Origin: Flavobacteriales bacterium | GTDB taxonomy: Bacteria; Bacteroidota; Bacteroidia; Flavobacteriales_F; PHOS-HE28 | Assembly (NCBI GenBank): GCA_023382455.1 | Contig: JAHDVX010000006.1 | Coordinates: 11,995 to 75,994 of the forward strand | Direction: 5' to 3' | Length of the DNA: 64,000 bases | Part shown: in pieces, positions 10,770 to 19,907 of the stretch | Layout: each line of letters opens with the position of its first letter | How positions within the stretch are numbered: the first letter of the stretch is position 1 | The notes under the pieces: generated by a model | Told to the model about the DNA's origin: nothing | Databases searched by the model: none | The model's input: only the letters and a program-made list of their open reading frames with translations | Position numbers and translations under genes: made by a program

Positions 10770-11654
10770 ATGCGCTTGAACCCGTTCTTTTCCGCAACCA
10801 TACTGGCCTTGGTGCTCACCGCATGCGGCGGGGAACAGCCGCAACAGGATACCCTGACGGTGCAGCCGGTCGATTCCACCGCCGCGGTGAGGTCGCAACG
10901 TACGCGGAACATCTTCCACAACATCCCCTCCCCCATGGAGACCGCCGAACTGCTGCGGAAGGCCGGGGCGGAATACAGCAAGGACATCCTCAACGACGTG
11001 AAGAACGTGGACAACTACACGTCCGCCAGCAAACAGGCGCTCAACCTGGGCATCTACGGTGCTGACCTCAGCTATGCCAGCGTGTTCAACAACACCCAGG
11101 AAAGCATGCTCTACACCAGTTGCGCGCAGAAGCTGGCCAAGAAACTGGACGTCAACAACGCCTTCAACGAAGCCGTGGTGAACCGCCTGGAACAGAACCG
11201 CAACAACCGCGATTCGTTGCTGAACATCATCAGCGAGACCTACTGGCAGGTGGACGGCTACCTGAAGGAGAACGGACGCGATAACATCAGCGTGCTCATG
11301 GTGGCCGGCGGATGGATGGAGGGACTGTACATCGCCACCCAGGTGATTGCCGGGCACGACACGCCGGAACTGCGCCAGCGGATCGCCGAGCAGCGCATAC
11401 CCTTGGAAGACCTCGTGGAGCTGGTGAAGACCTACAGCCCCGATGACCCCGCCGTCGCAGGCGTGCTCAAGGACCTCGAATCCATCCAGGCGCTCTTTGC
11501 CCAGGTCACCGTACCCCAGGGCGGCAGCACGATCACCGAGGAGAACGGCGTGACCGTCATCGGCGGCACAGCCCCCACCGCCGCGCTCACCGACGACCAG
11601 CTCAAATCCATCACCCAGGCCGTGGCCGCCATTCGCGCCAACTACATCAGCTAA
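10770..11654 (+). CDS. Conserved lipoprotein of unknown function
   Basis: A 294-residue protein with a lipoprotein signal peptide: MRLNP, a hydrophobic helix, then the lipobox LTAC with cysteine near residue 19. It is therefore probably anchored in the cell envelope. The rest is mostly alpha-helical and polar, with a Gly-Gly-Trp segment (VAGGWMEGLYIATQ) near the middle. I recognise no functional domain, although it looks like a conserved Bacteroidota family. A -7-like TGAATTTG ends 7 bases before the ATG. Its stop overlaps the start of the next gene (TAATG), so the two form an operon. Confidence 0.8.
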   Translation: MRLNPFFSATILALVLTACGGEQPQQDTLTVQPVDSTAAVRSQRTRNIFHNIPSPMETAELLRKAGAEYSKDILNDVKNVDNYTSASKQALNLGIYGADLSYASVFNNTQESMLYTSCAQKLAKKLDVNNAFNEAVVNRLEQNRNNRDSLLNIISETYWQVDGYLKENGRDNISVLMVAGGWMEGLYIATQVIAGHDTPELRQRIAEQRIPLEDLVELVKTYSPDDPAVAGVLKDLESIQALFAQVTVPQGGSTITEENGVTVIGGTAPTAALTDDQLKSITQAVAAIRANYIS

Positions 11655-12094
11655 TGCCCATGAAGCGCTTTGCCCCGATCCTGGCCGCCCTGTTCATCCT
11701 GGCGCTGCCTGCCGTGTCCGACGCACAATGCCGCAGCTTCGCCAAGAACAAGTGCATGCCTTCCATGGCACCGTACAAGTTCAACGAGACCTTCAATGCG
11801 GCCCAGCTGGCCCCGGGTGAAGAGGCCCAGGTGGACCTCACCTTCTACAGCGGCCAGGAATACCGACTGATGATCTGCGCCCACCCCATCCTGGGCCAGG
11901 TGAACTGGCAACTCACCGACGGGGCCGGCAAGATGCTGGTGGAAAGCACCAAGGATGCGCCCCGCGAGACCTTCGATTTCAAGGTGGCGTCCACGCAGAA
12001 GCTCACCGTGCACATCGATGTGCCCGCTGCGGAGAAAGGAGGGAACAACCTGCTGACCGTGGGTTGCGTGGGGATCCTGGTCGGATACAAGTGA
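11654..12094 (+). CDS. Small exported protein of unknown function
   Basis: A 146-residue protein with a cleavable signal peptide ending near SDAQ (about residue 24). Three cysteines follow (CRSFAKNKC, and MICAHP further on). The mature part has alternating hydrophobic residues and reads as a beta-sandwich exported to the periplasm or surface. No known motif is visible. It shares a TAATG junction with the upstream lipoprotein, and a translational or functional link between the two is likely. An ATG two codons downstream (11660) is an equally good start. Confidence 0.75.
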   Translation: MPMKRFAPILAALFILALPAVSDAQCRSFAKNKCMPSMAPYKFNETFNAAQLAPGEEAQVDLTFYSGQEYRLMICAHPILGQVNWQLTDGAGKMLVESTKDAPRETFDFKVASTQKLTVHIDVPAAEKGGNNLLTVGCVGILVGYK

Positions 12095-12104
12095 GCCCGC
12101 ACGC

Positions 12105-12125
12105 CCGGGCCTCGTGAGGGCCCGG
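12105..12125. terminator. GC-rich hairpin between convergent genes
   Basis: CCGGGCC (12105-12111) pairs perfectly with GGCCCGG (12119-12125) around a 7-base loop. It lies in the 32-base gap between the exported-protein gene and moaA, which converge, so it could act for both strands. There is no T run, so the role as a terminator is tentative. Confidence 0.45.
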
Positions 12126-12126
12126 C

Positions 12127-13119
12127 CTATCCGCCGATGCTCACCATCGGCCGCGTGCTCAGGTCGTGAAGCACCTCATCCTGTTTGTCCGGCTGGAAAC
12201 GCGGAAGCCCGCCCAGCATCTCGTGCTTGGCCAGCACATTGGCCCTGATCAATGCATCCAGGTCCTCACCCTTGCGCAGCGGCGTAAGCAGGTCCGTTTC
12301 CTCGCGGGCAAACAGGCAGTTGCGCATCTTCCCTTCGGCCGTCAGGCGCAGGCGGTCGCAGCTTCCGCAGAAAGGCTCGGTCACCGTGCTGATCACCGCA
12401 AACGTGCCGGGCCAGCCCTTCACGCGCCAGGCCTTGGCCGTGCTGTTCGGCTCGTCGTCCAGCTTCTCGATGGGAAACGCGCTGCCGATCCGGCCCAGCA
12501 TCTCCGCGTAGGTGTACACCTTGTCCCGTCCCCAATGGTTGCCCGCGAACGGCATGAACTCGATGAAGCGCACGTGCACGTTCCTGTCGCGGGTGAGCTC
12601 CACGAAGCGGAGCAGCTCGTCCTCGTTCACCCCGCGCATCACCACCGTGTTCAGCTTCACGCGCAGGCCGCTGTCCACGGCCGCTTGGATGTTGGCCCAC
12701 ACCTGGTCGAATCCTTCGCGCCGTGCGATCTGCCGGAAGCGCTCCGCATCGAAGGTGTCCAGGCTGATGTTCACGCTTTTCAGCCCCGCGGCCACCAGCC
12801 GGTCCAGGAAAAGGTGCAGCCGCATGGCGTTGGTGGAGAGGCCCAGCTTCACCGGCAGCTTCGCCAGGTCGCCCACGATCTCCGCCACGTCGCGGCGCAT
12901 CAGCGGCTCGCCGCCCGTGAGGCGCACCTTGGTGATGCCGTAGCGCTCCACGAAGAGCGTGGCCAAGGTGCGGATCTCCTCCCGCGTCATCAGCGCCTCG
13001 TTCCGGAGGAACTGCTGCTCCTCGGGCATGCAATAGGCGCAGCGCAGGTCGCACTTGTCCACGATACTGATGCGCAGGCTACGGTGCGTGCGGGAAAACC
13101 GGTCGGTGAGCAGCGTCAT
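12127..13119 (-). CDS. moaA: GTP 3',8-cyclase MoaA
   Basis: MoaA is the radical SAM enzyme that begins molybdenum cofactor synthesis by rearranging GTP. The 330-residue protein has the N-terminal 4Fe-4S motif CDLRCAYC (C-x3-C-x2-C, about residues 21-28). LTGGEPLMR follows, and LSTN and ISLDT lie in the barrel. The second cluster motif is CGSC with a third cysteine 13 residues on (KMRNC). The C-terminal Gly-Gly (SIGG), needed for activity in this family, is present. It stands about 7 kb from the other cofactor genes and on the opposite strand, so it is separately expressed. An open frame extends upstream to 14214, but it is antisense to another gene. Confidence 0.97.
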   Translation of the reverse strand: MTLLTDRFSRTHRSLRISIVDKCDLRCAYCMPEEQQFLRNEALMTREEIRTLATLFVERYGITKVRLTGGEPLMRRDVAEIVGDLAKLPVKLGLSTNAMRLHLFLDRLVAAGLKSVNISLDTFDAERFRQIARREGFDQVWANIQAAVDSGLRVKLNTVVMRGVNEDELLRFVELTRDRNVHVRFIEFMPFAGNHWGRDKVYTYAEMLGRIGSAFPIEKLDDEPNSTAKAWRVKGWPGTFAVISTVTEPFCGSCDRLRLTAEGKMRNCLFAREETDLLTPLRKGEDLDALIRANVLAKHEMLGGLPRFQPDKQDEVLHDLSTRPMVSIGG

Positions 13120-13128
13120 GGCGACGCA

Positions 13129-13136
13129 CAAAGGTA
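13129..13136 (-). promoter_or_regulatory. Bacteroidota -7 box (TACCTTTG) of moaA
   Basis: On the minus strand TACCTTTG matches TAnnTTTG exactly and ends 9 bases before the moaA ATG at 13119. The transcript would have almost no leader. No clear -33 TTG is visible. Confidence 0.6.
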
Positions 13137-13194
13137 GGGAGACCACCCTGCGGGGGCGGGCCGCCGTTCTACCTTGCAGGTCCCAAGCTCCCCG

Positions 13195-14361
13195 ATGGAC
13201 GCCGATGACCTTTCCTTCATCCTGAACCACCTGGGCGAGGACCGCGAGGCCGGTTTCCGCGCCGTGGTGCCGCCCGTAGTGCAGAGCGGCAACTTCGCCT
13301 ATCCCACGGTGGCCGCCTTGCGGCAGGCCATGCACAACGAGTTCGACCTGCCCGTGTACACGCGTGGCGCCAACCCCACGGTGGCCGTGGTGCGCCGGAA
13401 GCTGGCTGCCTTGGAACATGCCGAGGATGCCCTGCTCTTCAGCAGCGGCAGCGCGGCCATCACCGCGGGGATCATGGCCTTCGTGCGGGCCGGCGACCAT
13501 GTGGTGAGCGTGCGCAAGCCGTATAGCTGGACCCACAAACTGCTGACCGCACTGCTGCCGCGCTACGGCGTGGAATGCACCTTCGTGGACGGCTCCGATG
13601 CGGCCAACTTCCGCGATGCCACCACCCCCCGCACCCGCCTGTTCGTCCTGGAAAGCCCCAACTCCCTCACCTTCGAACTGCAGGACCTGCGTGCCGTGGC
13701 CGGAATTGCCCGTGAACACGGCATCATCACCCTGTGCGACAACAGCTACAGCAGCCCGGTCTTCCAGAATCCGATCGACCTCGGCATCGACCTGGTGGCA
13801 CATTCGGGCACCAAGTACCTCAACGGCCACAGCGACGTGGTCTGCGGCGTGCTGGCGGGCAGCGCGGCCAACATCCGCCAAGTGATGGAGCGGGAGTTCA
13901 TGACACTGGGCGCCGTGCCGTCGCCACACGATGCCTGGCTGCTGATGCGCGGCCTGCGCACCCTGGAGCTGCGCACCAACCGCAGTGCCGACAGCGCCGA
14001 ACGGGTGGCCCGCTTCCTGGAGGCGCACCCCAAGGTGCGGCAGGTGAACTGGCCCTTCCTGGAAAGCTTTCCGCAGTACGGCCTGGCCAAGCGGCAGATG
14101 AGGCGTTGCGGCGGCCTGATGAGCTTCCGCCTGCATGCTGCAGACATCGCCGCCGTGGAGCGCTTCTGCAACAGCCTCCAGCGCTTCCTGATGGCCGTGA
14201 GCTGGGGAGGGCACGAATCACTGCTGTTCCCCACGGCGGCCGTGGTGGACCCCGATGCGCAGACCAGCGAGCTGCCTTGGGACCTGGTGCGCCTTTACGT
14301 AGGCCTGGAAGATCCCGAAACCCTGATCCAAGACCTCGATCAGGCCCTGGCCCGGGTCTGA
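13195..14361 (+). CDS. Cys/Met-metabolism PLP-dependent transsulfuration-type enzyme
   Basis: A 388-residue cystathionine gamma-synthase/lyase family enzyme. The PLP lysine is in HSGTKYLNGHSDV (about residue 210). Upstream are the YTRGANPTV substrate loop, FSSGSAAITAG for phosphate binding and LCDNSYSSP with the PLP aspartate. The paralog at 37228-38367 is more canonical. This copy has a divergent N-terminus and may act on another thiol or homoserine ester substrate, so I do not assign a specific reaction. TACCTTGC at 13170-13177, a variant of the -7 box, ends 17 bases before the ATG; moaA is divergent. Confidence 0.85.
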   Translation: MDADDLSFILNHLGEDREAGFRAVVPPVVQSGNFAYPTVAALRQAMHNEFDLPVYTRGANPTVAVVRRKLAALEHAEDALLFSSGSAAITAGIMAFVRAGDHVVSVRKPYSWTHKLLTALLPRYGVECTFVDGSDAANFRDATTPRTRLFVLESPNSLTFELQDLRAVAGIAREHGIITLCDNSYSSPVFQNPIDLGIDLVAHSGTKYLNGHSDVVCGVLAGSAANIRQVMEREFMTLGAVPSPHDAWLLMRGLRTLELRTNRSADSAERVARFLEAHPKVRQVNWPFLESFPQYGLAKRQMRRCGGLMSFRLHAADIAAVERFCNSLQRFLMAVSWGGHESLLFPTAAVVDPDAQTSELPWDLVRLYVGLEDPETLIQDLDQALARV

Positions 14362-14490
14362 TCACCGATCCAATGCCCCAACCTTTCCTCCTGTAGCCCA
14401 CCAACTGACCCGGTTTCCTCGTTCATCACGTTCCTCCATCGCCCTGGTTGGTGAACCCGGCGGGTCGAGGCAACTTTGATTGATTCCGAA

Positions 14491-15060
14491 ATGGCCATTA
14501 CCGAAAAACCCCGCTGCCCCTGGTGCCTGAAGGACGACATCTACAAGCGCTACCACGACGAAGTGTGGGGCGTACCCGAACACGACGACCGCAGGCTCTT
14601 CGCCAAGCTGGTGCTGGACGGCGCGCAGGCGGGATTGAGCTGGTACACCATCCTCATCCGCACCGAGGGCTACCGCAAGGCTTACGATGACTGGGACATC
14701 GGGAAGATCGCCCGGTATGGCGACAAGGACATCGCGCGCCTGATGAACGACCCCGGCATCATCCGCAACCGCGCCAAGGTCACCGCCTCCATCGCCAATG
14801 CCCAGGCCTGGCTGAAGATCATGGAGGGCGGCCCCGGTTCCTTTGACCGTTTCCTGTGGAAGCACGTCGGTTTCAAGACCAAGGTGAACCATTGGAAGAG
14901 CGGCGTGCAGCTGCCCGCCACGTCACCGGAAAGCGATGCCATGAGCAAAGACCTGAAGCAGCATGGCTTCAAGTTCGTGGGCAGCACCATTGTCTATGCC
15001 TTCATGCAGGCCTGCGGCATGGTGGACGACCACTTGGAGAGCTGTTGGCGGCGGCAATAG
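14491..15060 (+). CDS. tag: DNA-3-methyladenine glycosylase I
   Basis: Tag removes 3-methyladenine from alkylated DNA and starts base-excision repair. The 189-residue protein matches the E. coli enzyme along its length. It has RYHDEVWGVPEHDD near the start, LDGAQAGLSWYTIL, the GIIRNRAK segment and GFKFVGSTIVYAFMQACG near the end. Zinc ligands are the N-terminal cysteine/histidine pair and DDHLESC at the end. The ATG at 14491 is preferred to a TTG at 14476, because the -7-like CAACTTTG (14471-14478) would overlap the latter. It converges on ruvB with no bases between the two stop codons. Confidence 0.96.
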   Translation: MAITEKPRCPWCLKDDIYKRYHDEVWGVPEHDDRRLFAKLVLDGAQAGLSWYTILIRTEGYRKAYDDWDIGKIARYGDKDIARLMNDPGIIRNRAKVTASIANAQAWLKIMEGGPGSFDRFLWKHVGFKTKVNHWKSGVQLPATSPESDAMSKDLKQHGFKFVGSTIVYAFMQACGMVDDHLESCWRRQ

Positions 15061-16086
15061 TCACTCGAACAGGCTGCCGGGCTTGGCCTGCGGCGCCTTG
15101 CCCAGGTGCCTGTACGCCCGCTCGGTGGCCTGGCGGCCACGCGGGGTGCGCATCAGGTAGCCTTCCATGATCAGGAAGGGTTCATACACCTCCTCGATGG
15201 TGCCGCTCTCCTCGCCCACGGCGGTGGCCACCGTGTTCAGACCCACGGGCCCGCCGCCGAACTTCTCGATGATGCACAGCAGGATGCGGTTGTCCATTTC
15301 GTCCAGGCCGTGGGCATCCACGTTCAGTGCCTTCAAGGCGTGCTTGGCGATGGCCATGTCGATGCTGCCGTCGCCTTTGATCTGGGCGAAATCGCGGACC
15401 CGGCGCAGCAAGGCATTGGCGATGCGGGGCGTGCCACGGCTACGGCGGGCGATCTCATGCGCGGCCTCCTGCGCCATGGGCACGTTCAGCAGGCCCGCCG
15501 AGCGTTGCAGGATGCCGGTGAGTGTGTCCGCATCGTAGTAGTCCAGCCGGCTGTTGATGCCGAACCGGGCCCGCAGGGGCGCGGTAAGCAGGCCGCTGCG
15601 CGTGGTGGCGCCCACCAGCGTGAAGGGGTTGAGGTTGATCTGCACCGTGCGTGCATTCGGCCCGGCATCGATCACCAGGTCGATCCGGTAGTCCTCCATG
15701 GCGCTGTAGAGGTACTCCTCCACCACGGGGCTCAGGCGATGGATCTCGTCGATGAAGAGCAGGTCGTTGGGCTCCAGGTTGGTGAGCAGGCCGGCCAGGT
15801 CGGCGGGCTTGTCCAATACAGGGCCACTGGTGACGCGCATGCCCACGCCCATCTCCTGCGCCACGATGCCCGCCAAGGTGGTCTTGCCCAGTCCGGGAGG
15901 GCCGTGCAGCAGCACATGGTCCAAGGCTTCGCCCCGTTGCTTGGCGGCTTGCACGAAGATCTTCAGATTGTCCGTCACCGCGCGTTGGCCGGCAAACTCC
16001 TCAAAACGCCGCGGCCGCAGCACCTGCTCCATCTCCTTGTCGGAGGCCGAGCGTTGTTCCTGGCGCACGTCAAACGGTTCGGGCAT
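15061..16086 (-). CDS. ruvB: Holliday junction branch migration helicase RuvB
   Basis: RuvB is the hexameric AAA+ motor that drives branch migration of Holliday junctions with RuvA. The 341-residue protein has the Walker A motif GPPGLGKTT and Walker [10 protein letters not shown]. Sensor 1 (VGATTRSG), the arginine finger region PLRARFG and the C-terminal winged helix (ending [16 protein letters not shown]) follow. An ATG at 16098 lies inside the promoter box (16096-16103), so the ATG at 16086 must be the start. No ruvA or ruvC is nearby, which is common in Bacteroidota. Confidence 0.98.
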   Translation of the reverse strand: MPEPFDVRQEQRSASDKEMEQVLRPRRFEEFAGQRAVTDNLKIFVQAAKQRGEALDHVLLHGPPGLGKTTLAGIVAQEMGVGMRVTSGPVLDKPADLAGLLTNLEPNDLLFIDEIHRLSPVVEEYLYSAMEDYRIDLVIDAGPNARTVQINLNPFTLVGATTRSGLLTAPLRARFGINSRLDYYDADTLTGILQRSAGLLNVPMAQEAAHEIARRSRGTPRIANALLRRVRDFAQIKGDGSIDMAIAKHALKALNVDAHGLDEMDNRILLCIIEKFGGGPVGLNTVATAVGEESGTIEEVYEPFLIMEGYLMRTPRGRQATERAYRHLGKAPQAKPGSLFE

Positions 16087-16095
16087 GGGCGGTGG

Positions 16096-16103
16096 CAAAG
16101 GTA
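16096..16103 (-). promoter_or_regulatory. -7 box (TACCTTTG) of ruvB
   Basis: TACCTTTG on the minus strand ends 9 bases before the ruvB ATG at 16086. Sequence and spacing are identical to those of the moaA box. It decides the start codon, because the only upstream ATG falls within the box. Confidence 0.62.
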
Positions 16104-16112
16104 ACGCGGCGT

Positions 16113-16733
16113 TCAGCGCTCCAGGTCCCGCATCAGGTCGCCGAAGAAGACCTTGACGCCCAGCAGGTAGATGGGGGCGGTCAGGGGTTCATCCAGGTGC
16201 GTGTGGGCCAGCACCAGCCGGAATCCCCAGCCGGCACTGGCGCCGAAATAGCGGAGAAACCGGTACTGGACGGTCATGCAGGGTTCGTAGGTCAGTAGGA
16301 AGGAGCGCTCCACCACCCGCTTGTCCCGGCCATTCCCGGCCAACAGGGAAACCCGCCCCAGACCGAACTGCACCGGTATACGAACCTCCCATGGCCCGCG
16401 CTGGAAGAAAGCATATTCCACGTACGGGGTGGCGTAGCCCATGCGCAGGCGCACCGGCACGTCCGGCACACCATCCACGGTGCGCAGGAACTCCGCGGGG
16501 TGCACCAGGAAGGTATAACCCAAGCCGTATTGGAAGCGGCCCGCGTGCTCCAGCCCCACCTTGACGCCCATGAGGCGCACGTGGCTGTTGCGGATGAACG
16601 AACCCCGGGAATCCAGCTTGGCCGTGATCCGGGGCGTTTGCCGACTGAACAGCGCCAGGCTGTCCATCAACTGGCCTCGGGCCGGCAGGCAGGCCAGGGC
16701 ACCGATACCGAAAAGCACCGTCAACCTGCGCAT
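16113..16733 (-). CDS. Putative outer-membrane beta-barrel protein
   Basis: A 206-residue protein with a signal peptide ([21 protein letters not shown]) and alternating aromatic/hydrophobic residues through the mature part. Tyr-, Phe- and Arg-rich strands such as [13 protein letters not shown] and [11 protein letters not shown] are typical of an 8- to 10-stranded outer-membrane barrel. I do not recognise a family. An open frame continues upstream to 16799, but it runs through the cytochrome oxidase terminator hairpin, so 16733 is the start. No good promoter is seen in the short space after that hairpin. Confidence 0.7.
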   Translation of the reverse strand: MRRLTVLFGIGALACLPARGQLMDSLALFSRQTPRITAKLDSRGSFIRNSHVRLMGVKVGLEHAGRFQYGLGYTFLVHPAEFLRTVDGVPDVPVRLRMGYATPYVEYAFFQRGPWEVRIPVQFGLGRVSLLAGNGRDKRVVERSFLLTYEPCMTVQYRFLRYFGASAGWGFRLVLAHTHLDEPLTAPIYLLGVKVFFGDLMRDLER

Positions 16734-16743
16734 CCAAAACGGG

Positions 16744-16770
16744 AAAGTCCGCACGTGGCGTGCGGACTTT
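16744..16770 (-). terminator. Perfect hairpin terminator after ctaD
   Basis: AAAGTCCGCAC (16744-16754) pairs with GTGCGGACTTT (16760-16770), an unbroken 11-bp stem around a 5-base loop. It lies 37 bases beyond the ctaD stop in the direction of transcription. The stem ends in A/T pairs, as in bidirectional intrinsic terminators. It closes the alternative complex III-oxidase operon. Confidence 0.85.
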
Positions 16771-16807
16771 CGCGAAGACCCGGAGGTCCTGAGGTTCATG
16801 GCCGGGA

Positions 16808-18613
16808 TCAGCTTTCCTCCTCCCCGTCCTCCAGCGGCACGGTTTGCGGCACGAAATCATCCGGCTTGCCGGGCTTGCTGTAGTCGTACGGCCAGCGGTG
16901 CACCACGGGCAGCGGGCCGGGCCAGTTGCCATGCAGGTGCTCCACGGGGGCGGTCCACTCCAGCGTGTTGCTGTTCCACGGGTTCTGCACGGCCTTCTGG
17001 CCGTACCAGATGCTGCGGAAGAAGTTGTAGAGGAAGATCAGCTGTGCGGCACCGCCGATGGCGGCGAACACGGTGATGATCACGTTCAGGTCCATGAAGG
17101 CGCCTTGGAACATGGGGAACTCGGTGTACTCGTAATAGCGCCGGGGACCGGAGAGGCCCACGTAGTGCATGGGGATGAACACGCCGTAGGCGGCCACAAG
17201 GGTGATCCAGAAGTGGAAGTAGCCCAGCTTGGTGTTCATCATGCGGCCATACATCCGCGGGAACCAGTGGTACACCCCGGCCAACATGGCGAAGATGGCG
17301 CTCACGCCCATCACCATGTGGAAGTGCGCCACCACGAAGTAGGTGTCGTGCACCTGGATGTCCAGCGCGGCGTTGGCCACGATGATGCCGGTGAGACCGC
17401 CGGCGATGAAGGTGGACACCATGCCGATGCTGAAGAGCATCGCGGGCGAGAACACGATGTTGCCGCGCCATAGCGTGGTGATGTAGTTGAACACCTTGAT
17501 GGAGCTGGGCACCGCGATCAACGTGGTGGTGAAGGCGAACACCGCACCCAGGAAGGGGTTCATGCCCGTGATGAACATGTGGTGCGCCCACACGATGAAG
17601 CTGAGGAACGAGATCGCCATCAGCGAACCGATCATGGCCCGGTAACCGAAGATGGGCTTGCGGCTCATGGTGGAGATCACCTCGGAGCTGATGCCGAAGG
17701 CCGGCAGGATCACGATGTACACCTCGGGGTGGCCCAGGAACCAGAACAGGTGCTCGTACAGGATGGGGCTGCCGCCCATGTTGTCCAACGCCTCACCGGC
17801 GATGTGGATCTCGCTGAGGTAGAAGCTGGTGCCCATCATGCGGTCCATGATCAGCAGCACCACGGCGCTCACCAGCACCGGGAAGGCCAGCACACCCACG
17901 ATGGCCGTGAGCAGCAGGGCCCAGATGGTCAGCGGCAGGCGCGTCATCTTCATGCCCTTGGTGCGCAGGTTGAGAATGGTGACGATGTAGTTCAGGCTGC
18001 CCATGAGCGAGCCGGCGATGAACAGCACCATGCTGAACAGCCAGAGCGTCATGCCCGTGCCCGAGCCCGGTATGGCCTGCGGGAGCACGCTCAGCGGAGG
18101 GTACACCGTCCAGCCGCCGTTGGCCGGGCCGCTCTCCACAAAAAGAGAGGACAGCATCACCACGGACGCGGCCAGGAAGAACCAGAAGGACAGCATGTTG
18201 ATGAAGCCGCTGGCCATGTCGCGTGCGCCGATCTGCAAGGGGATCAGCAGGTTGCTGAACGTGCCCGAAAGGCCGCCCGTGAGCACGAAGAACAGCATGA
18301 TGGTACCGTGGATGGTGACCAACCCGAGGAACATCGACGGGCTCAGCACGCCATCCGGGGCCCATTTGTCGCCCAGGAAGAAGTGGGTGAAAGCGAAGCT
18401 CTCTCCGGGGAAGGCGATCTGCAGGCGGAAGATGATGGACATGATCATGGCCACGACGGCCATGATGATGGCGGTGATCAGGAATTGCTTGCTGATCATC
18501 TTATGGTCCTGCGAGAAGACGTACTTCGAGATGAAGCTCTCCTTGTGATGATGAAGTCCCGCGTGGGCGTGGCTGTTGCTGTCAGCCACCGGCGGATGCA
18601 TTGCGGCGCTCAT
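16808..18613 (-). CDS. ctaD: Cytochrome c oxidase subunit I
   Basis: The catalytic subunit of an A-type haem-copper oxidase in the inner membrane; it reduces oxygen to water and pumps protons. The 601-residue protein has about twelve to fourteen hydrophobic helices. The haem ligand is in TIHGTIM. The Cu-B/cross-linked tyrosine motif WFLGHPEVYIVILP includes the glutamate typical of A1 oxidases. AHHMF supplies further Cu-B histidines, and HDTYFVVAHFHMVM carries the haem a3 and a ligands. It is the last gene of the operon that begins at actA, so it is likely to form a supercomplex with alternative complex III. A His-rich N-terminus (about residues 14-24) may bind metal. It begins 15 bases after ctaC. 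Confidence 0.97.
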   Translation of the reverse strand: MSAAMHPPVADSNSHAHAGLHHHKESFISKYVFSQDHKMISKQFLITAIIMAVVAMIMSIIFRLQIAFPGESFAFTHFFLGDKWAPDGVLSPSMFLGLVTIHGTIMLFFVLTGGLSGTFSNLLIPLQIGARDMASGFINMLSFWFFLAASVVMLSSLFVESGPANGGWTVYPPLSVLPQAIPGSGTGMTLWLFSMVLFIAGSLMGSLNYIVTILNLRTKGMKMTRLPLTIWALLLTAIVGVLAFPVLVSAVVLLIMDRMMGTSFYLSEIHIAGEALDNMGGSPILYEHLFWFLGHPEVYIVILPAFGISSEVISTMSRKPIFGYRAMIGSLMAISFLSFIVWAHHMFITGMNPFLGAVFAFTTTLIAVPSSIKVFNYITTLWRGNIVFSPAMLFSIGMVSTFIAGGLTGIIVANAALDIQVHDTYFVVAHFHMVMGVSAIFAMLAGVYHWFPRMYGRMMNTKLGYFHFWITLVAAYGVFIPMHYVGLSGPRRYYEYTEFPMFQGAFMDLNVIITVFAAIGGAAQLIFLYNFFRSIWYGQKAVQNPWNSNTLEWTAPVEHLHGNWPGPLPVVHRWPYDYSKPGKPDDFVPQTVPLEDGEEES

Positions 18614-18628
18614 GTCTCAATTCAAGTA

Positions 18629-19873
18629 TTAATTCGTTCCCGAAGTCTCTTCCGTTCCCTCGGCGGGGGTGGCCTCAGCGGTGGCGGCCGGGGCCGGGGA
18701 TCCGGCCTTCTCGAAGACGGGCAGCATGATGTTCCACACCTTGAACGCCCCGGCGGCCTCCACGGTCAGGGGGGCCTGCATGTTGTAGTGGGAGATGCCG
18801 CACACCTTGTTGCACATCAGGATGTAGTCGAACTCGGGGTTGTTGGTCATCACCCGCATGCTGTCCGTGGTGATGGTGGGCTTCAGGTGCATGCGGGTGG
18901 TCATGCCCGGCACCGTGTTCATCTGCGCACGCATGTGCGGCAGGTAGGCACTGTGGATCACATCCTGGCTGCGCATCAGCAACTCCACGTCGGTGTCCAC
19001 GGGCAGGTGGAACTCCTTGGTCACCTTGTCATCGGCCCCGTGCATGTAGGCGCTGTTCGCCCCGTTGGCCTTGATGTCGTCCTCCATCAGCTTCTGCAGG
19101 CCCATGAGGCGTTCGATCATCCGGTTGATGTGCGCGATGTCCGCATCCCTATCCTCCAGGCTGGAGGTCGGCAACGTGGCCGCCTGTGCCTCCCTGTCGG
19201 CCGTGGCTTGTGCCGACTCCTGCTTCAGCGTGGCCAATCGGTCCGAGAGACTCTTGCGCGTCACGATGCCCAGCGGGTTGTCGCTGGTGATCAGCCGGAA
19301 GTCGGTAGCCCCGAGCTTGCCGTCCTTGCCCGGGTACCGGAAGGTCCAGTCGAACTGCTTGCTGTACATCTCCACCTGCATGGTGCCCGGGGCCACCGGT
19401 GCCGTGATCCGGTTCCAGACGATGATGCCGTAGATGATGCCGGCCACCAGTACGATGGTGGGCACGATGGTCCAGATCATCTCCAGCTTGTCGTTGTGCG
19501 GGTACCAATAGGCCCGCTTCCCGTCGCGGTGGTAGTATTTGCCCGCGAACCAGAACAGGGCGATGTTGGTGCCGAAGAACACGATGCCCAGCACCACCCA
19601 GTTGATGTCGTACAACTGGTCGATCAACACCCCCTGCGTACTGGCCGCCGGCGGCAGGAACACCTCGTGGAAGTGGATCGGCATCCAGGTGAACAGGATG
19701 AGGTAGATGGCACCGAACGCCCACATCAGGCGCCCGGAGATCCGGTTCTCCCGTTCGGTGATCCGCTCCTCGCGCAACCCGCGCAGTTCACGGGTCAGAT
19801 CGGCAACCCGGCTCAGGCGGAGCACCACCAACAAGCCAAGTACCAGCACCGTAAGTATCAACAACGTCGTCAT
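18629..19873 (-). CDS. ctaC: Cytochrome c oxidase subunit II
   Basis: The electron-entry subunit. The 414-residue protein has three hydrophobic helices before its periplasmic domain, one more than the usual two. The dinuclear Cu-A site is complete: the histidine in QDVIHSAYLPHMR, then CNKVCGISHYNM with both cysteines, the second histidine and the methionine. Between the first strands (ending TSDNPLG) and the Cu-A region lies a roughly 70-residue, Lys/Gln/Glu-rich insertion that reads as a coiled coil; it may contact alternative complex III. The C-terminus is an Ala/Pro/Glu-rich tail. No C-terminal cytochrome c domain is present, so this is not a caa3 type. Confidence 0.95.
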   Translation of the reverse strand: MTTLLILTVLVLGLLVVLRLSRVADLTRELRGLREERITERENRISGRLMWAFGAIYLILFTWMPIHFHEVFLPPAASTQGVLIDQLYDINWVVLGIVFFGTNIALFWFAGKYYHRDGKRAYWYPHNDKLEMIWTIVPTIVLVAGIIYGIIVWNRITAPVAPGTMQVEMYSKQFDWTFRYPGKDGKLGATDFRLITSDNPLGIVTRKSLSDRLATLKQESAQATADREAQAATLPTSSLEDRDADIAHINRMIERLMGLQKLMEDDIKANGANSAYMHGADDKVTKEFHLPVDTDVELLMRSQDVIHSAYLPHMRAQMNTVPGMTTRMHLKPTITTDSMRVMTNNPEFDYILMCNKVCGISHYNMQAPLTVEAAGAFKVWNIMLPVFEKAGSPAPAATAEATPAEGTEETSGTN

Positions 19874-19907
19874 ATCCGGTTCGATTAAGGTCTGTTACTG
19901 CCCGTGG

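Noticed and set aside
13120-14214. Upstream extension of moaA to a 695-codon frame
   Set aside because: It is antisense to the PLP enzyme gene and runs through the moaA promoter box. MoaA is complete from 13119.
16086-16098. ATG at 16098 as the ruvB start
   Set aside because: It falls inside the TACCTTTG promoter box at 16096-16103, so it cannot be in the transcript.
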